This document shows positions 7,165-16,476 of a stretch of 31,421 bases of DNA, in pieces. The DNA comes from Bacteroidales bacterium (GTDB lineage Bacteria; Bacteroidota; Bacteroidia; Bacteroidales; Muribaculaceae). The stretch is from contig SFGS01000026.1 in assembly GCA_004557565.1 (NCBI GenBank), forward strand, positions 1 through 31,421. Direction: 5' to 3'. Position 1 is the stretch's first letter. Every line of letters begins with the position of its first letter. The notes under the pieces are model-generated. The model saw only the letters and a program-made list of their open reading frames with translations, searched no databases and was not told the DNA's origin. Both the position numbers and the translations under genes were made by a program.

Positions 7165-8151
7165 ATGGACAACATTCTTCTTCTCGATACAAGTATTGCC
7201 ACCGATAATATTGGTGACGACATCATCATGGAATGTACGCGAAAGGAACTTGCACCCATTCTTTCTAAAAGCTTCGTGCGAAACCTTCCAACACACGTTT
7301 CTCCATTCCACTGGTATCAAGTGTGGAGGAAGTCAAATGCCCTAATGTCGTTCGCAAACAGCAAACTGAAATTTGTGGGCGGTTCAAACATACTTATTCC
7401 AAACCTCCTAACCCACTACCCACAGTGGAATATCAACATGTTTAATTATCAGCCACTTAAAGGTTGCATTCTGGTGGGAGTTGGTGCTGGTGCAGGAGCC
7501 GAATACGGAAGCAATTGGTACACACGCCACATTTACCGAAATTTGCTCAATTCTGATTATTACCATAGCGCACGCGACGAACGCAGCAAGAAATATATGG
7601 AATATCTCGGAAAGAAAGCCATCAACACTGGTTGCGTGACGATGTGGATGTTCACTCCCGATTTTTGCAAAACCATACCCACTAAAAAGGCAAATAAAGT
7701 GGTGTTTACGCTCACCGCTGGCTATGGTGCTCAAATGGATGCCGACCAAAGCATAATTGACACCCTTTTGAAGAACTATCAAGAGGTGTATTTCTTTCCA
7801 CAGTGTGTGGGCGACTTTGAATATCTGCACAAATTCCAAAACATTGACCAGATTAAAATACTGGAAGCGTCGAAACAGGCATACGATGAGTTTTTGACAA
7901 ACAACGACACCGATTACGTTGGCACCCGACTTCACGGAGGCGTGTATGCCATGCGCCACGCCCGCAGAGCTATCATTATAGCCATCGATGAGCGTGCACG
8001 TGCCATCAACGCAAAAAACCATCTGAACTGCATCGAACGCAACGATATTCAACAACTCGGCGCAATGCTCAACAGCGAATTTGAAACAAAAATTGTGATG
8101 GACTTTGAAGCAATCACCCAATGGAAATCACAATTCAAAACCAACGCTTAA
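7165..8151 (+). CDS. Polysaccharide pyruvyl transferase family protein
   Basis: A 328-residue protein of the CsaB/WcaK type, which adds ketal pyruvate from phosphoenolpyruvate to sugars. It opens with LLLDTSIATDNIGDDIIMEC, the usual NxGDxxI-type start, and the C-terminal half holds DTDYVGTRLHGGVYAMRH (G253 T254 R255 L256 H257 G258), the typical family signature. The ATG is 2 nt after the flippase stop and the next gene begins 3 nt after its own stop, so it is co-transcribed. It probably puts an acidic pyruvate on the exported polysaccharide, though some family members have other roles. Confidence 0.85.
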   Translation: MDNILLLDTSIATDNIGDDIIMECTRKELAPILSKSFVRNLPTHVSPFHWYQVWRKSNALMSFANSKLKFVGGSNILIPNLLTHYPQWNINMFNYQPLKGCILVGVGAGAGAEYGSNWYTRHIYRNLLNSDYYHSARDERSKKYMEYLGKKAINTGCVTMWMFTPDFCKTIPTKKANKVVFTLTAGYGAQMDADQSIIDTLLKNYQEVYFFPQCVGDFEYLHKFQNIDQIKILEASKQAYDEFLTNNDTDYVGTRLHGGVYAMRHARRAIIIAIDERARAINAKNHLNCIERNDIQQLGAMLNSEFETKIVMDFEAITQWKSQFKTNA

Positions 8152-8154
8152 AAA

Positions 8155-9381
8155 ATGAAAACAATAACAATTTCAACCATATCAAAAGACAGAAATAACG
8201 TAACAATAAAATTAGACATAAGTCCAGAGCTTAAGCGTTATTTTAACGAAACTACATTCTTCACAGAATATACTTTTGATATCACTAATATACCAAATTC
8301 TGTCCTTGTCGTACCAGTTTTAACAAACTTGCTTCCATTTTCTTGGATTACAGACACGGTAATATGGGTTAATGAAATAGATCAAGACTTTTACAATTGT
8401 TTACAGGTACTTAAAACTGGATTCAGAGAGTTACACCCTAATACACAAATAAAAGGTACAATTATTGCTGCACAAATAATAAACAATTGCCCACAAAAGG
8501 AAAATAAAACTCTACAATTATTCACTGGAGGAATTGACGCAACTGCAACTTTACTTCGCATAAGGAAGTCAAACCCGATACTATTCAACACAAATGGATG
8601 GTATAACCATTCTCCAAAAGAACAAAATTTAGTTTATGATGCCGATTTAAAAGCAATATCTCAAATTGGGAAATGCCATGACTTAACATCACATTTTGTT
8701 AAGTCTAACTTTGCCACATTTATTATAGCATCCCAAATTAGAAAGCAATATGGTTTGAATTGGTGGTTCGGCTGTCAACATTCCCTTGCATTTCTTGGGT
8801 GTGCAATGGTTGCAAGTTATTATTTCGGGGTAAAAAATGTTTATATTGCAAGCAGTTATACATTCGGTCAATACGTTGTTTGCATTTCTGACCCAAGAAT
8901 TGACAATTGCATTAAATGCGCAGGAACAAGTACAATACACGATGGATATGAACTATCAAGGCAAGACAAAGTTGCTTTAATTGTTGAATTTCAAAAGAAA
9001 CACAATCTTAACTTAAATTTACGAGTATGTTCCTTTAACACCCACAATTGTTGTTCTTGTGAAAAATGTTTCCGTTCCATGCTTGCTCTCATTGCTGAAG
9101 GAGCTGACGATATTGCAAAATATGGTTTTAATTTAGATGACACACTTTTAAACAAAATTAAAGACTTCATCAACAATAAAGCTATGGAACTAGACTATGA
9201 CCATATTGTGTTTTGGAACGACATTATTTCACAAATGAAATCTAACTACGAAAATATTAAATACAAAGAGGTGGTAGATTATCTCGTATCTATTGATTTA
9301 AATGAAGCGAAGAAAAAAGCATTAAAAAAATACTACAAGCAAAATTTCTTCTCCATTCTTAAACGAAAACTTCATATCTGA
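8155..9381 (+). CDS. PP-loop / QueC-like ATPase domain protein of unknown function
   Basis: A 408-residue protein that I do not recognise as a named family. Residues 122-130 read LFTGGIDAT, close to the SGGxDS loop of N-type ATP pyrophosphatases (T in place of the first S and A in place of the last S position). Near the C-terminus there is a cysteine cluster: C292, then NCCSCEKCFRS with C299, C300, C302 and C305, resembling the zinc cluster of QueC-type enzymes. A reasonable reading is an adenylating enzyme that activates a carboxylate or amide for sugar modification, but this is inference. It begins 3 nt after the pyruvyltransferase stop and ends 1 nt before the next ATG. The gene is visibly more AT-rich than its neighbours, suggesting transfer. 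Confidence 0.55.
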   Translation: MKTITISTISKDRNNVTIKLDISPELKRYFNETTFFTEYTFDITNIPNSVLVVPVLTNLLPFSWITDTVIWVNEIDQDFYNCLQVLKTGFRELHPNTQIKGTIIAAQIINNCPQKENKTLQLFTGGIDATATLLRIRKSNPILFNTNGWYNHSPKEQNLVYDADLKAISQIGKCHDLTSHFVKSNFATFIIASQIRKQYGLNWWFGCQHSLAFLGCAMVASYYFGVKNVYIASSYTFGQYVVCISDPRIDNCIKCAGTSTIHDGYELSRQDKVALIVEFQKKHNLNLNLRVCSFNTHNCCSCEKCFRSMLALIAEGADDIAKYGFNLDDTLLNKIKDFINNKAMELDYDHIVFWNDIISQMKSNYENIKYKEVVDYLVSIDLNEAKKKALKKYYKQNFFSILKRKLHI

Positions 9382-9382
9382 T

Positions 9383-10594
9383 ATGAACAAGCCACGGATA
9401 TACATAGCTATGCACTATATGGAGATAGGTGGTGCGGAAAGTTCTCTTATTGGTCTTCTTGAGGCTCTTGACCCAAAAAGAGTAGACATTGATTTGTTTA
9501 TCTATTCGCATCAAGGCGTGTTTATGAATGCGATACCCGACTATGTGAATGTGTTGCCAGAAATTCGCATTTGGTCAACGATGGAAAAGCCCATGAAGAA
9601 AGTTCTTTTAATGGGTTATCCACAGATGGTGCTTGCACGACTCATAGCTAAATGGCGCACCAAACGATTTTACAAAAGAAATCCAACTGACTTGCCTCAC
9701 TGTGCTGGGTTTGCCTATATTGGGGAAGGGTGTGCTAAAGTTGTTCCAAGTTTGAAAAAATTTGGAACATACGACTTAGCTATCTCTTACATGAACCCTC
9801 ATGATTTTGTGCTCAAACATGTGTCTGCAAAAAGAAAAATAGCTTGGATTCATACCGATTACAACCAAATATCTATCAATGTAGAAAAAGAACTTCCAAT
9901 TTGGGGTGCTTATGACAAGATTATATCGATTAGTAAGGATGTTACCCAAGCATTTTTAAGAGTGTTCCCTACCTTGATGGGAAAAATTGTAGAATGCGAA
10001 AATATGATGCCAAAACGGTGGATTGAAAAAAATGCAACGAGCAAGACTGTTGAGGCTGATTATAGAAGGGAGGGGGTTGTTACACTATGCTCTGTGGGAC
10101 GTATCAGCTATGCAAAAAACTATGACAACATTCCACATATAGCCGCTGAATTAAAAAAAATCGGCGGAAAGGACTTTAAATTTCACTGGTTTATTGTAGG
10201 TCCAGGAAATCATAGCAACATTGATTCTGTGGCAAAGGAATTGGGAGTAGATGATGTGATCACATTCCTGGGACCATCTGACAACCCATATCCGTATATT
10301 AAAAATTGCGATATATATGTGCACCCTTCTCGCTATGAGGGGAAATCAATTGTGGTGCGTGAAGCTCAAATTCTCTGTAAACCCGTAATCATAACAAATT
10401 ATCCTACTGCAAAGAGCCAAATAAACAATGGCGCGGATGGCATCATTTGCGAACTCGACAATACGAAAATCGCGGAAGCAATCCACTATTTGGCAATCGA
10501 CAAAGAAAAGCAACAACAGCTAATCAATTATCTCCAATCGCATGACAATGCCGGAATAAATGAAGTGGAGAAAATTTACAAATTAATAGAATAA
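9383..10594 (+). CDS. Glycosyltransferase family 4 (GT-B)
   Basis: A 403-residue protein beginning MNKPRIYIAMHYMEIGGAESSL, the usual GGAE N-terminal motif. The C-terminal domain has VGPGNHSNID, then HPSRYEGKSIVVREAQILCKPVI, whose EX7E pair is E319 and E327. It should transfer a sugar from a nucleotide donor to the lipid-linked intermediate on the inner face of the membrane. It starts 1 nt after the preceding stop. Donor and linkage are unknown. Confidence 0.88.
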   Translation: MNKPRIYIAMHYMEIGGAESSLIGLLEALDPKRVDIDLFIYSHQGVFMNAIPDYVNVLPEIRIWSTMEKPMKKVLLMGYPQMVLARLIAKWRTKRFYKRNPTDLPHCAGFAYIGEGCAKVVPSLKKFGTYDLAISYMNPHDFVLKHVSAKRKIAWIHTDYNQISINVEKELPIWGAYDKIISISKDVTQAFLRVFPTLMGKIVECENMMPKRWIEKNATSKTVEADYRREGVVTLCSVGRISYAKNYDNIPHIAAELKKIGGKDFKFHWFIVGPGNHSNIDSVAKELGVDDVITFLGPSDNPYPYIKNCDIYVHPSRYEGKSIVVREAQILCKPVIITNYPTAKSQINNGADGIICELDNTKIAEAIHYLAIDKEKQQQLINYLQSHDNAGINEVEKIYKLIE

Positions 10595-10607
10595 ACCGTC
10601 AAACAAT

Positions 10608-11363
10608 ATGATTCCCAAAATAGTACACTACTGCTGGTTTGGCAAAGGTCCTAAAAATGAGCAAGCAATTAAGTGCATCGAAAGCTGGAAAAAGCACCTT
10701 CCTGATTATGAAATCAAGGAATGGAACGAAGACAACTTTGATGTAAACATGTATCCCTATGCTAAAGAAGCATTTGAAAACCGAAAGTTTGCCTTCGTTA
10801 CAGACGTTGTTCGTCTGTATGCATTATATACTGAAGGTGGTGTGTATATGGACACTGATGTGGAAGTTTTGAAAACATACGACCCATTCCTTCATCATCA
10901 CATGTTTTCCGGCTTTGAAAACAACGGATATGTACCAACTGGAATGATGGCTGCAGAGAAAGGAAGCAGATGGGCTAAAGATCTTCTTGACGAATATAAC
11001 GGACGAAGATTTGTTAAAGAGGATGGCACATTCGACATGAGAACTAACACAGAAGTAATCACTGCCTACATGAAGAAGCATGGGTTAATACTCAACAACA
11101 CCTATCAAGACTTCCCTGGTTTATGTACGATGTATCCATCAGAGTATTTCTGTCCAAAAGACCATGGAACAGGCAGCATTATTATTACAGACAAAAGTGT
11201 GTGCATACATCATTTTGCCGGCAGTTGGATTGATAAAAGCTGGTGGGACGAAACTAAACACAATTTAAAATGCAAGTTCGTAAAAGTGGTGGGACCAAAA
11301 TTTGGTTCACTTATATCCGACATTATCACTGGCAGAATATTCAAAGGCAGTAGGACATATTAA
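10608..11363 (+). CDS. Glycosyltransferase with DXD motif (GT32-like capsular polysaccharide synthesis protein)
   Basis: A 251-residue protein with the opening IPKIVHYCWFGKGP typical of GT32/Gly_transf_sug enzymes, then DVVRLYALYTEGGVYMDTDVE, in which D82-x-D84 is the metal/nucleotide-sugar DXD motif. The family includes galactosyl- and mannosyltransferases in capsule loci. It follows the GT4 gene by 13 nt. The final stretch of the 3' end overlaps a weak upstream extension of the next frame, but the next gene very likely starts later. Confidence 0.85.
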   Translation: MIPKIVHYCWFGKGPKNEQAIKCIESWKKHLPDYEIKEWNEDNFDVNMYPYAKEAFENRKFAFVTDVVRLYALYTEGGVYMDTDVEVLKTYDPFLHHHMFSGFENNGYVPTGMMAAEKGSRWAKDLLDEYNGRRFVKEDGTFDMRTNTEVITAYMKKHGLILNNTYQDFPGLCTMYPSEYFCPKDHGTGSIIITDKSVCIHHFAGSWIDKSWWDETKHNLKCKFVKVVGPKFGSLISDIITGRIFKGSRTY

Positions 11364-11397
11364 GCTACATAAAAAGGACAATAAAACACAACAAGAT

Positions 11398-12555
11398 ATG
11401 AAAACTGTAATGCTCGTTTTTGGCACACGCCCTGAGGCAATAAAAATGTGCCCATTAGTAAAGGTGCTCCAAAAGTGCCCAAATGAGTTTAAAACAATAG
11501 TGTGTGTGACAGGACAACACCGGGAGATGCTGGATCAAGTGCTGAAAATATTTGATGTGGTTCCTGACTACGACCTGAACATCATGAAGCAAGGACAAGA
11601 CCTCACTGATGTGACAGCCAAAGTGCTAACCGGTCTTAGAGATGTTTTCAAAGAATGTAGGCCCGACATTGTGCTTGTGCATGGCGACACCACCACCTCT
11701 ATGGCTGGTGCGCTGGCAGCTTTTTATGCACAAATCCCGGTGGGGCATGTAGAAGCAGGACTTCGAACCCATAATATCTACTCCCCATGGCCAGAAGAAA
11801 TGAACCGACAAATTACAGGCAGAATATCTTCATACAATTTTGCGCCCACCCCTCTATCAGAACAAAACTTGATTGAGGAAAAAGTGCATGGCAAAATTTT
11901 TGTAACAGGAAACACTGTTATCGATGCTCTTCACATGGTTGTGGCAAAACTTCACAACAATGCATCTTTACGTGAAGAGCAAGACAAAAAACTTGCGGAA
12001 TCAGGCTATGACATCAAGCGCCTTGCTAACGGGAAAAAACTTGTACTCATCACTGGGCATCGTCGTGAAAACTTCGGACAAGGATTCATCAATATGGTGA
12101 CAGCAATGAAAGACCTTTCTGAAAAATACCCAGAGGTTGATTTCGTTTACCCAATGCACTTAAATCCCAATGTTCGCAAACCGATTCATGAGGTGTTTGG
12201 AGAAAATCTCGCACGCCTAAACTTCTTTTTCATAGAGCCACTTCAATACCTTGAGTTTGTTCACCTGATGTCACATTCCACTATTGTGCTTACAGACTCA
12301 GGTGGCATCCAAGAGGAAGCTCCAGGCCTTGGGAAACCCGTATTGGTGATGCGCGACACCACCGAACGCCCAGAAGCTTTAACAAGCGGCACAGTTCACC
12401 TTGTAGGCACTGACTACGACAAAATCATGAACGAAGTAAGCGCTCTCTTAGATGATGAAGCAGTTTACGAAACCATGAGCAAAGCAGTAAATCCTTATGG
12501 TGACGGAAAAGCTTGCAAACGCATAATACGCTTTTTAAATGATGGAAATTTTTAA
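11398..12555 (+). CDS. wecB: UDP-N-acetylglucosamine 2-epimerase (non-hydrolysing)
   Basis: A 385-residue cytoplasmic enzyme that converts UDP-GlcNAc to UDP-ManNAc. Motifs: MLVFGTRPEAIKMCPLV at the start, HGDTTTS, HVEAGLRT, GHRRENFGQG and TDSGGIQEEAPGLGKPVLVMRDTTERPE, all characteristic. The length is the family norm. The ATG at 11398 is chosen because the conserved N-terminus begins there; an upstream ATG in the same frame would overlap the preceding gene by 62 nt. It would supply UDP-ManNAc; a UDP-ManNAc dehydrogenase (WecC) is not in the window. Confidence 0.95.
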   Translation: MKTVMLVFGTRPEAIKMCPLVKVLQKCPNEFKTIVCVTGQHREMLDQVLKIFDVVPDYDLNIMKQGQDLTDVTAKVLTGLRDVFKECRPDIVLVHGDTTTSMAGALAAFYAQIPVGHVEAGLRTHNIYSPWPEEMNRQITGRISSYNFAPTPLSEQNLIEEKVHGKIFVTGNTVIDALHMVVAKLHNNASLREEQDKKLAESGYDIKRLANGKKLVLITGHRRENFGQGFINMVTAMKDLSEKYPEVDFVYPMHLNPNVRKPIHEVFGENLARLNFFFIEPLQYLEFVHLMSHSTIVLTDSGGIQEEAPGLGKPVLVMRDTTERPEALTSGTVHLVGTDYDKIMNEVSALLDDEAVYETMSKAVNPYGDGKACKRIIRFLNDGNF

Positions 12556-12566
12556 AGCACGCAATA

Positions 12567-13700
12567 ATGACCGATTATCAAATATATAATTACATTTATT
12601 TGTTTGTGGTAAGTTTTTTTACTATTTGCGCAGTACAACGATATAAAACGCAATTAGTAAATAACTTACGGCAAGATAATATTAATAATAACAATTGGGG
12701 ATACCCAACTGCCGTTATTCTTTTAATTGGATTAACGTTAGCAATCGGATTGAGGCCAGAAACAGGCAACTTTTCCGATTCTCTAAATTACAGAAATTAC
12801 TATTACACATTCTATGACGGAGAGCCTTTTACATTTGACTCAAATGCTGACAATTTGATTTTTGACAACCTACTTGCTTGGTGGGGAAGTGTACAACTGG
12901 GAATATCAAATTTCTTCTTTTTGATGTCTATTTTATATTTCGGTTGTATGTTTTTTGCATGTAAAAAGCTATTTCCAAAAGACACTCTAATAGCATTTCT
13001 GTGCTACCTTGGTGCTTTTTCAACATTTTCCTACTCTTGCAATGGTTTCAAATCTGGCGTCGCGGCTTCTCTCTTTCTATTAGCACTTTCATATTATCGA
13101 AAAAAGTTCATTTGTTGTGCTTTAGTCCTTATATCATGGGGATTTCACCACTCGATGTCACTCCCGATAATGGCATTTATAATTTCCATCATATATAGAA
13201 AACCTAAGATATTTTTCATCGGTTGGATTTTGTGCGTAATTATAGCTGCATTACATATCTCTTTCTTTCAATATTTGTTTGCCGGACTAACTAGTGACAA
13301 GAAAGGTCTTGAATACCTTACAAGCAACTCTGACAATGGCTGGGAAGGGAAAAGCGGATTCAGACTTGATTTTATTTTATATTCAGCAATGCCAATGATT
13401 GTGGGATATTATGCCATCTTCAAGAAAAAAATTAAATCAAAGATGTACACATTACTCTTACAGCTATATTTAGCAACAAATGCTGTATGGGTACTCTGTA
13501 TGTATGTTGAATATAATAATCGTATTGCATACCTCAGTTGGTTCTTATATCCTATTGTTCTTATATACCCATTTGTGAATACAAACTGGAGTAAAAACCG
13601 AATGAAAATCTTATCAAAAGTTGTAACATATCATCTTTTATTCACATTATTCATGAACCTCATTTACTATGGAGGGCTAAATCAATTAATAAGTATATGA
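12567..13700 (+). CDS. Polysaccharide polymerase, EpsG/Wzy-like membrane protein
   Basis: A 377-residue protein of about ten hydrophobic helices. Residues about 65-78 read GLRPETGNFSDSLNYRNYY, matching the R..xG.D...Y pattern of EpsG-family polymerases, and WGFHHSMSLPIM is the usual His-containing motif near residues 190-200. It should join lipid-linked repeat units on the periplasmic side. It is the only polymerase-like gene in the window. Its stop overlaps the start of the next gene (ATGA, 13697-13700), so translation is probably coupled. AT-rich compared with the flanking genes. Confidence 0.8.
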   Translation: MTDYQIYNYIYLFVVSFFTICAVQRYKTQLVNNLRQDNINNNNWGYPTAVILLIGLTLAIGLRPETGNFSDSLNYRNYYYTFYDGEPFTFDSNADNLIFDNLLAWWGSVQLGISNFFFLMSILYFGCMFFACKKLFPKDTLIAFLCYLGAFSTFSYSCNGFKSGVAASLFLLALSYYRKKFICCALVLISWGFHHSMSLPIMAFIISIIYRKPKIFFIGWILCVIIAALHISFFQYLFAGLTSDKKGLEYLTSNSDNGWEGKSGFRLDFILYSAMPMIVGYYAIFKKKIKSKMYTLLLQLYLATNAVWVLCMYVEYNNRIAYLSWFLYPIVLIYPFVNTNWSKNRMKILSKVVTYHLLFTLFMNLIYYGGLNQLISI

Positions 13701-14632
13701 AAAGGATTACAATATTTACCCCAACATATAATCGTGCAAATCTCATTATAAAAGGATACAAAGCACTTTGTCAGCAAACTTCGCATGATTGCAAATGGCT
13801 TATTATTGATGATGGTTCAATTGATAACACTAAGGAACTATGCAAATCTTGGCTAATATCTGACACTATTCATCTCTTTAAAGATGGTTTTGAAGGTTAT
13901 TCTAAAGATTCTCCATGGCTCACTATTCGATATTGTCATAAAGAAAATGGAGGACTTCATACAGGCTACAACAAAGCCATTGAATTGATAGACACAGAAT
14001 TATGTGTTTGTATTGACTCTGATGACTATATGCCAAATGATGCTGTTGAAAAAATTATCAAATTGTGGGACGAAAAAGGCAGTGACAAGGTAGGTGGAAT
14101 TCTCGGACTAGACTTCTTCACTAATGGCAAACCTATTGGAGGCTATTTTAAAAATGATATTGAAACACTTCACATTATTGACATGGCGCCAAAATATAAC
14201 CATCATGGTGATGTAAAAGTAGTGCATCGTACAGAGTTGTTAAAAGAAGTAGCACCCATGCCAACATTTGAAGGTGAAAAGAATTTTAATCCCATATACC
14301 TATTTCACAAGATTGATATTAAATATCCACTCGTCCTTCTTAACGATAATTTATGTTTTGTTGAATACCAGCCAGATGGAATGACTTATAATATTTATAA
14401 TCAATATAAAAATAGTCCTCGTAGTTTCGCTGAATTAAGAAAGCTTTTGATGTCACGAAAAGGCACTTCTAAAAGTTTCAAGTTCCGTAATGCCATTCAC
14501 TATGTATCTTCCCAAATAATGATTCGAAATAAAAAATGGCTTTCAGATTCTCCTGAGAAGTTAATAACACTATTAGCTGTGCCTTTTGGCTTAGCTTTAT
14601 ATTTATACATCAACCATAAAGCGACTATTTAA
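13697..14632 (+). CDS. Glycosyltransferase family 2 (GT-A)
   Basis: A 311-residue GT2 enzyme. The N-terminal motif ITIFTPTYNRA leads to WLIIDDGSIDNT (D38/D39) and then CIDSDDYM (D107-x-D109), the DXD-like donor-binding site. The remaining half is less typical and ends with a hydrophobic stretch LLAVPFGLALYLYI, so it may touch the membrane. It overlaps the polymerase stop by 4 nt and the next start by 1 nt (TAATG), so the genes are tightly coupled. The sugar is not deducible. Confidence 0.88.
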   Translation: MKRITIFTPTYNRANLIIKGYKALCQQTSHDCKWLIIDDGSIDNTKELCKSWLISDTIHLFKDGFEGYSKDSPWLTIRYCHKENGGLHTGYNKAIELIDTELCVCIDSDDYMPNDAVEKIIKLWDEKGSDKVGGILGLDFFTNGKPIGGYFKNDIETLHIIDMAPKYNHHGDVKVVHRTELLKEVAPMPTFEGEKNFNPIYLFHKIDIKYPLVLLNDNLCFVEYQPDGMTYNIYNQYKNSPRSFAELRKLLMSRKGTSKSFKFRNAIHYVSSQIMIRNKKWLSDSPEKLITLLAVPFGLALYLYINHKATI

Positions 14633-15600
14633 TGAAACTATCTGTTATCATTCCATTATATAATGCCGAAATTTATATTAAAGAAGCATTAGATTCATTA
14701 TTAGCACAAAAAGGAATTGATATTGAAATAATCGTAGTTGATGATGAATCGCAAGACAATTCGGCAGAAATAGTAAAAAAATACCCTGTACATTATTACA
14801 AAAAGACGAATGGAGGGGCTAGTTCCGCAAGAAACTATGGGCTGAAACATGCTTCAGGAAAGTACATTATGTTTCTTGATGCTGATGATTATTTGAAAGA
14901 TGAGTATATTTGTAAAAATTGCATAGAAAAGTGCGAAAAAGATAATCTGGATTTTGTGATGTTCACATATCAATATTATAATACAAGAACAAACAAATAT
15001 GGCGCAAGTGTAAATTATCCCAAAATTTTAGAAGAAGATACCGATGCTATAATTTTAACCGAAAAAATGGTTAGTTGTGGCATTTTCCCTGCCAGTCCTT
15101 GTTTTAAAATTATCAAACGCTCTTTTCTTCTTGACAACAAGCTCATGTTTGAAGAAGGAACTACTTCTGAAGATATAGAGTGGTTTACACGATTACTTAT
15201 TTATGCTAAGAAATTCAAAGTAGTAAATAATGACGCATATATTTATAGAAAAGGTATTTCTACCTCTGTCACAGGATCATTTACAGAATGGAAATGCTGG
15301 AATTTTATAAACGTTATGCACAAAACATGCAATTTAGTATTACAATGCAAAAATTCTCGTATGCGAAAGGTTTTATACTCTGCCCTTTGTTATGAATATT
15401 ATATTTTACTAGGTAATAGCAAAGCATTTATTCATGATAAAACAGTATTAAAGAAACTTAAATCATTGTGGTTCTTACATAACTACACAGTATTTCCTCG
15501 TACAAAATATTTATCAATTTTAGGTAAACTAATTGGAATAAAAAATTTAAGCAGAATTCTTGCATACATTATAGAACACCACTCAAAGTCGCATAAATAA
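14632..15600 (+). CDS. Glycosyltransferase family 2 (GT-A)
   Basis: A 322-residue GT2 enzyme with KLSVIIPLYNAEIYIKEAL, EIIVVDDESQDNS (D37/D38), NGGASSARNYGL and FLDADDYL (D83-x-D85). The C-terminal half with TSEDIEWFTRL is the usual ED acceptor/catalytic region. It overlaps the genes on either side by 1 nt each (TAATG). It belongs to the AT-rich block of 12567-16466, probably acquired as a unit. Confidence 0.9.
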   Translation: MKLSVIIPLYNAEIYIKEALDSLLAQKGIDIEIIVVDDESQDNSAEIVKKYPVHYYKKTNGGASSARNYGLKHASGKYIMFLDADDYLKDEYICKNCIEKCEKDNLDFVMFTYQYYNTRTNKYGASVNYPKILEEDTDAIILTEKMVSCGIFPASPCFKIIKRSFLLDNKLMFEEGTTSEDIEWFTRLLIYAKKFKVVNNDAYIYRKGISTSVTGSFTEWKCWNFINVMHKTCNLVLQCKNSRMRKVLYSALCYEYYILLGNSKAFIHDKTVLKKLKSLWFLHNYTVFPRTKYLSILGKLIGIKNLSRILAYIIEHHSKSHK

Positions 15601-16466
15601 TGAATATTCTAATAATTGGTAAAAACAGCTATATTGGAAACCACATTGATCAGTGGTTGACCAACAATGGTCACCAAGTCAAACAATTAGATGCTGTTTC
15701 TGAAAATTGGAAACAGTATGACTATTCCAACTTTGACACCATTGTTCATGTTGCTGGTATTGTTCATCGCCCAAATTGCAAAGACTGGAATCTTTACAAA
15801 TCTGTAAATACAGAAATGCCTATATCTATAGCAACTAAAGCTAAGAGTCAAGGCGTTAAGCAATATATTTTTATAAGTACTATGGGGGTCTATGCTGCTT
15901 GTAAACGCCTTAACGGATTTATTATTGACAAAGAGACCCCTTTGAGCACTGATGACAGCTGTTATTACAGCAGAAGTAAAATATTAGCAGAAAAAGGGCT
16001 TAATGAAATACAAGAAAACACGTTCAATGTCGCCATCGTTCGTCCTCCCAGCGTATATGGGAAAGGGTGCAAAGGTGGATATATAACAGGCTTCAAATCG
16101 ATTGCAAGTAAACTGCCTATAATCCCAAAAGCATACGAGAAGGGTATTCAAAGTTTTATTTACATTGACAATCTTTGCGAGTGTATCCGTCTTATCATAG
16201 AAAAAAGAATGTCTGGAATTTTCTGTCCGCAGGATGATGAAATTCCAAATGCAAACCGTCTTTTAGAAGTGATATGCAATGGTATAGGGAAAAAATACAG
16301 AAGTTCTAGCTTTTTAGGAAGCTGCTTAAAACTAATCAGTTTTTTGCCAATTGTCAAGAAAGCTTATGGAGGAATTTCATACTCAAGAGAACTAAGCCAA
16401 ATCTCTGAATTTAATTATATTGTAGTTCCATTTAGTGAAGGAATGAAATTAACAGTAACAAAATAG
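15600..16466 (+). CDS. NAD-dependent epimerase/dehydratase (short-chain, extended SDR)
   Basis: A 288-residue Rossmann-fold protein that starts NILIIGKNSYIGNHI, a GxxxxxG nucleotide motif. The catalytic YxxxK is Y123-SRS-K127 and an upstream S (FISTMGVY) fits the active-site serine. Typical substrates are UDP- or dTDP-linked sugars. It is shorter than most SDR epimerases (about 320-340), so it may be a 4-reductase, for example acting on a 4-keto sugar to make a 6-deoxy sugar, but this is inference. The start overlaps the previous stop by 1 nt. Confidence 0.8.
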   Translation: MNILIIGKNSYIGNHIDQWLTNNGHQVKQLDAVSENWKQYDYSNFDTIVHVAGIVHRPNCKDWNLYKSVNTEMPISIATKAKSQGVKQYIFISTMGVYAACKRLNGFIIDKETPLSTDDSCYYSRSKILAEKGLNEIQENTFNVAIVRPPSVYGKGCKGGYITGFKSIASKLPIIPKAYEKGIQSFIYIDNLCECIRLIIEKRMSGIFCPQDDEIPNANRLLEVICNGIGKKYRSSSFLGSCLKLISFLPIVKKAYGGISYSRELSQISEFNYIVVPFSEGMKLTVTK

Positions 16467-16476
16467 TTGCAAGTTT

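Noticed and set aside
7408..8121. 237-codon open frame on the minus strand inside the pyruvyltransferase gene
   Set aside because: The plus-strand gene carries the family signature; the reverse frame is a shadow.
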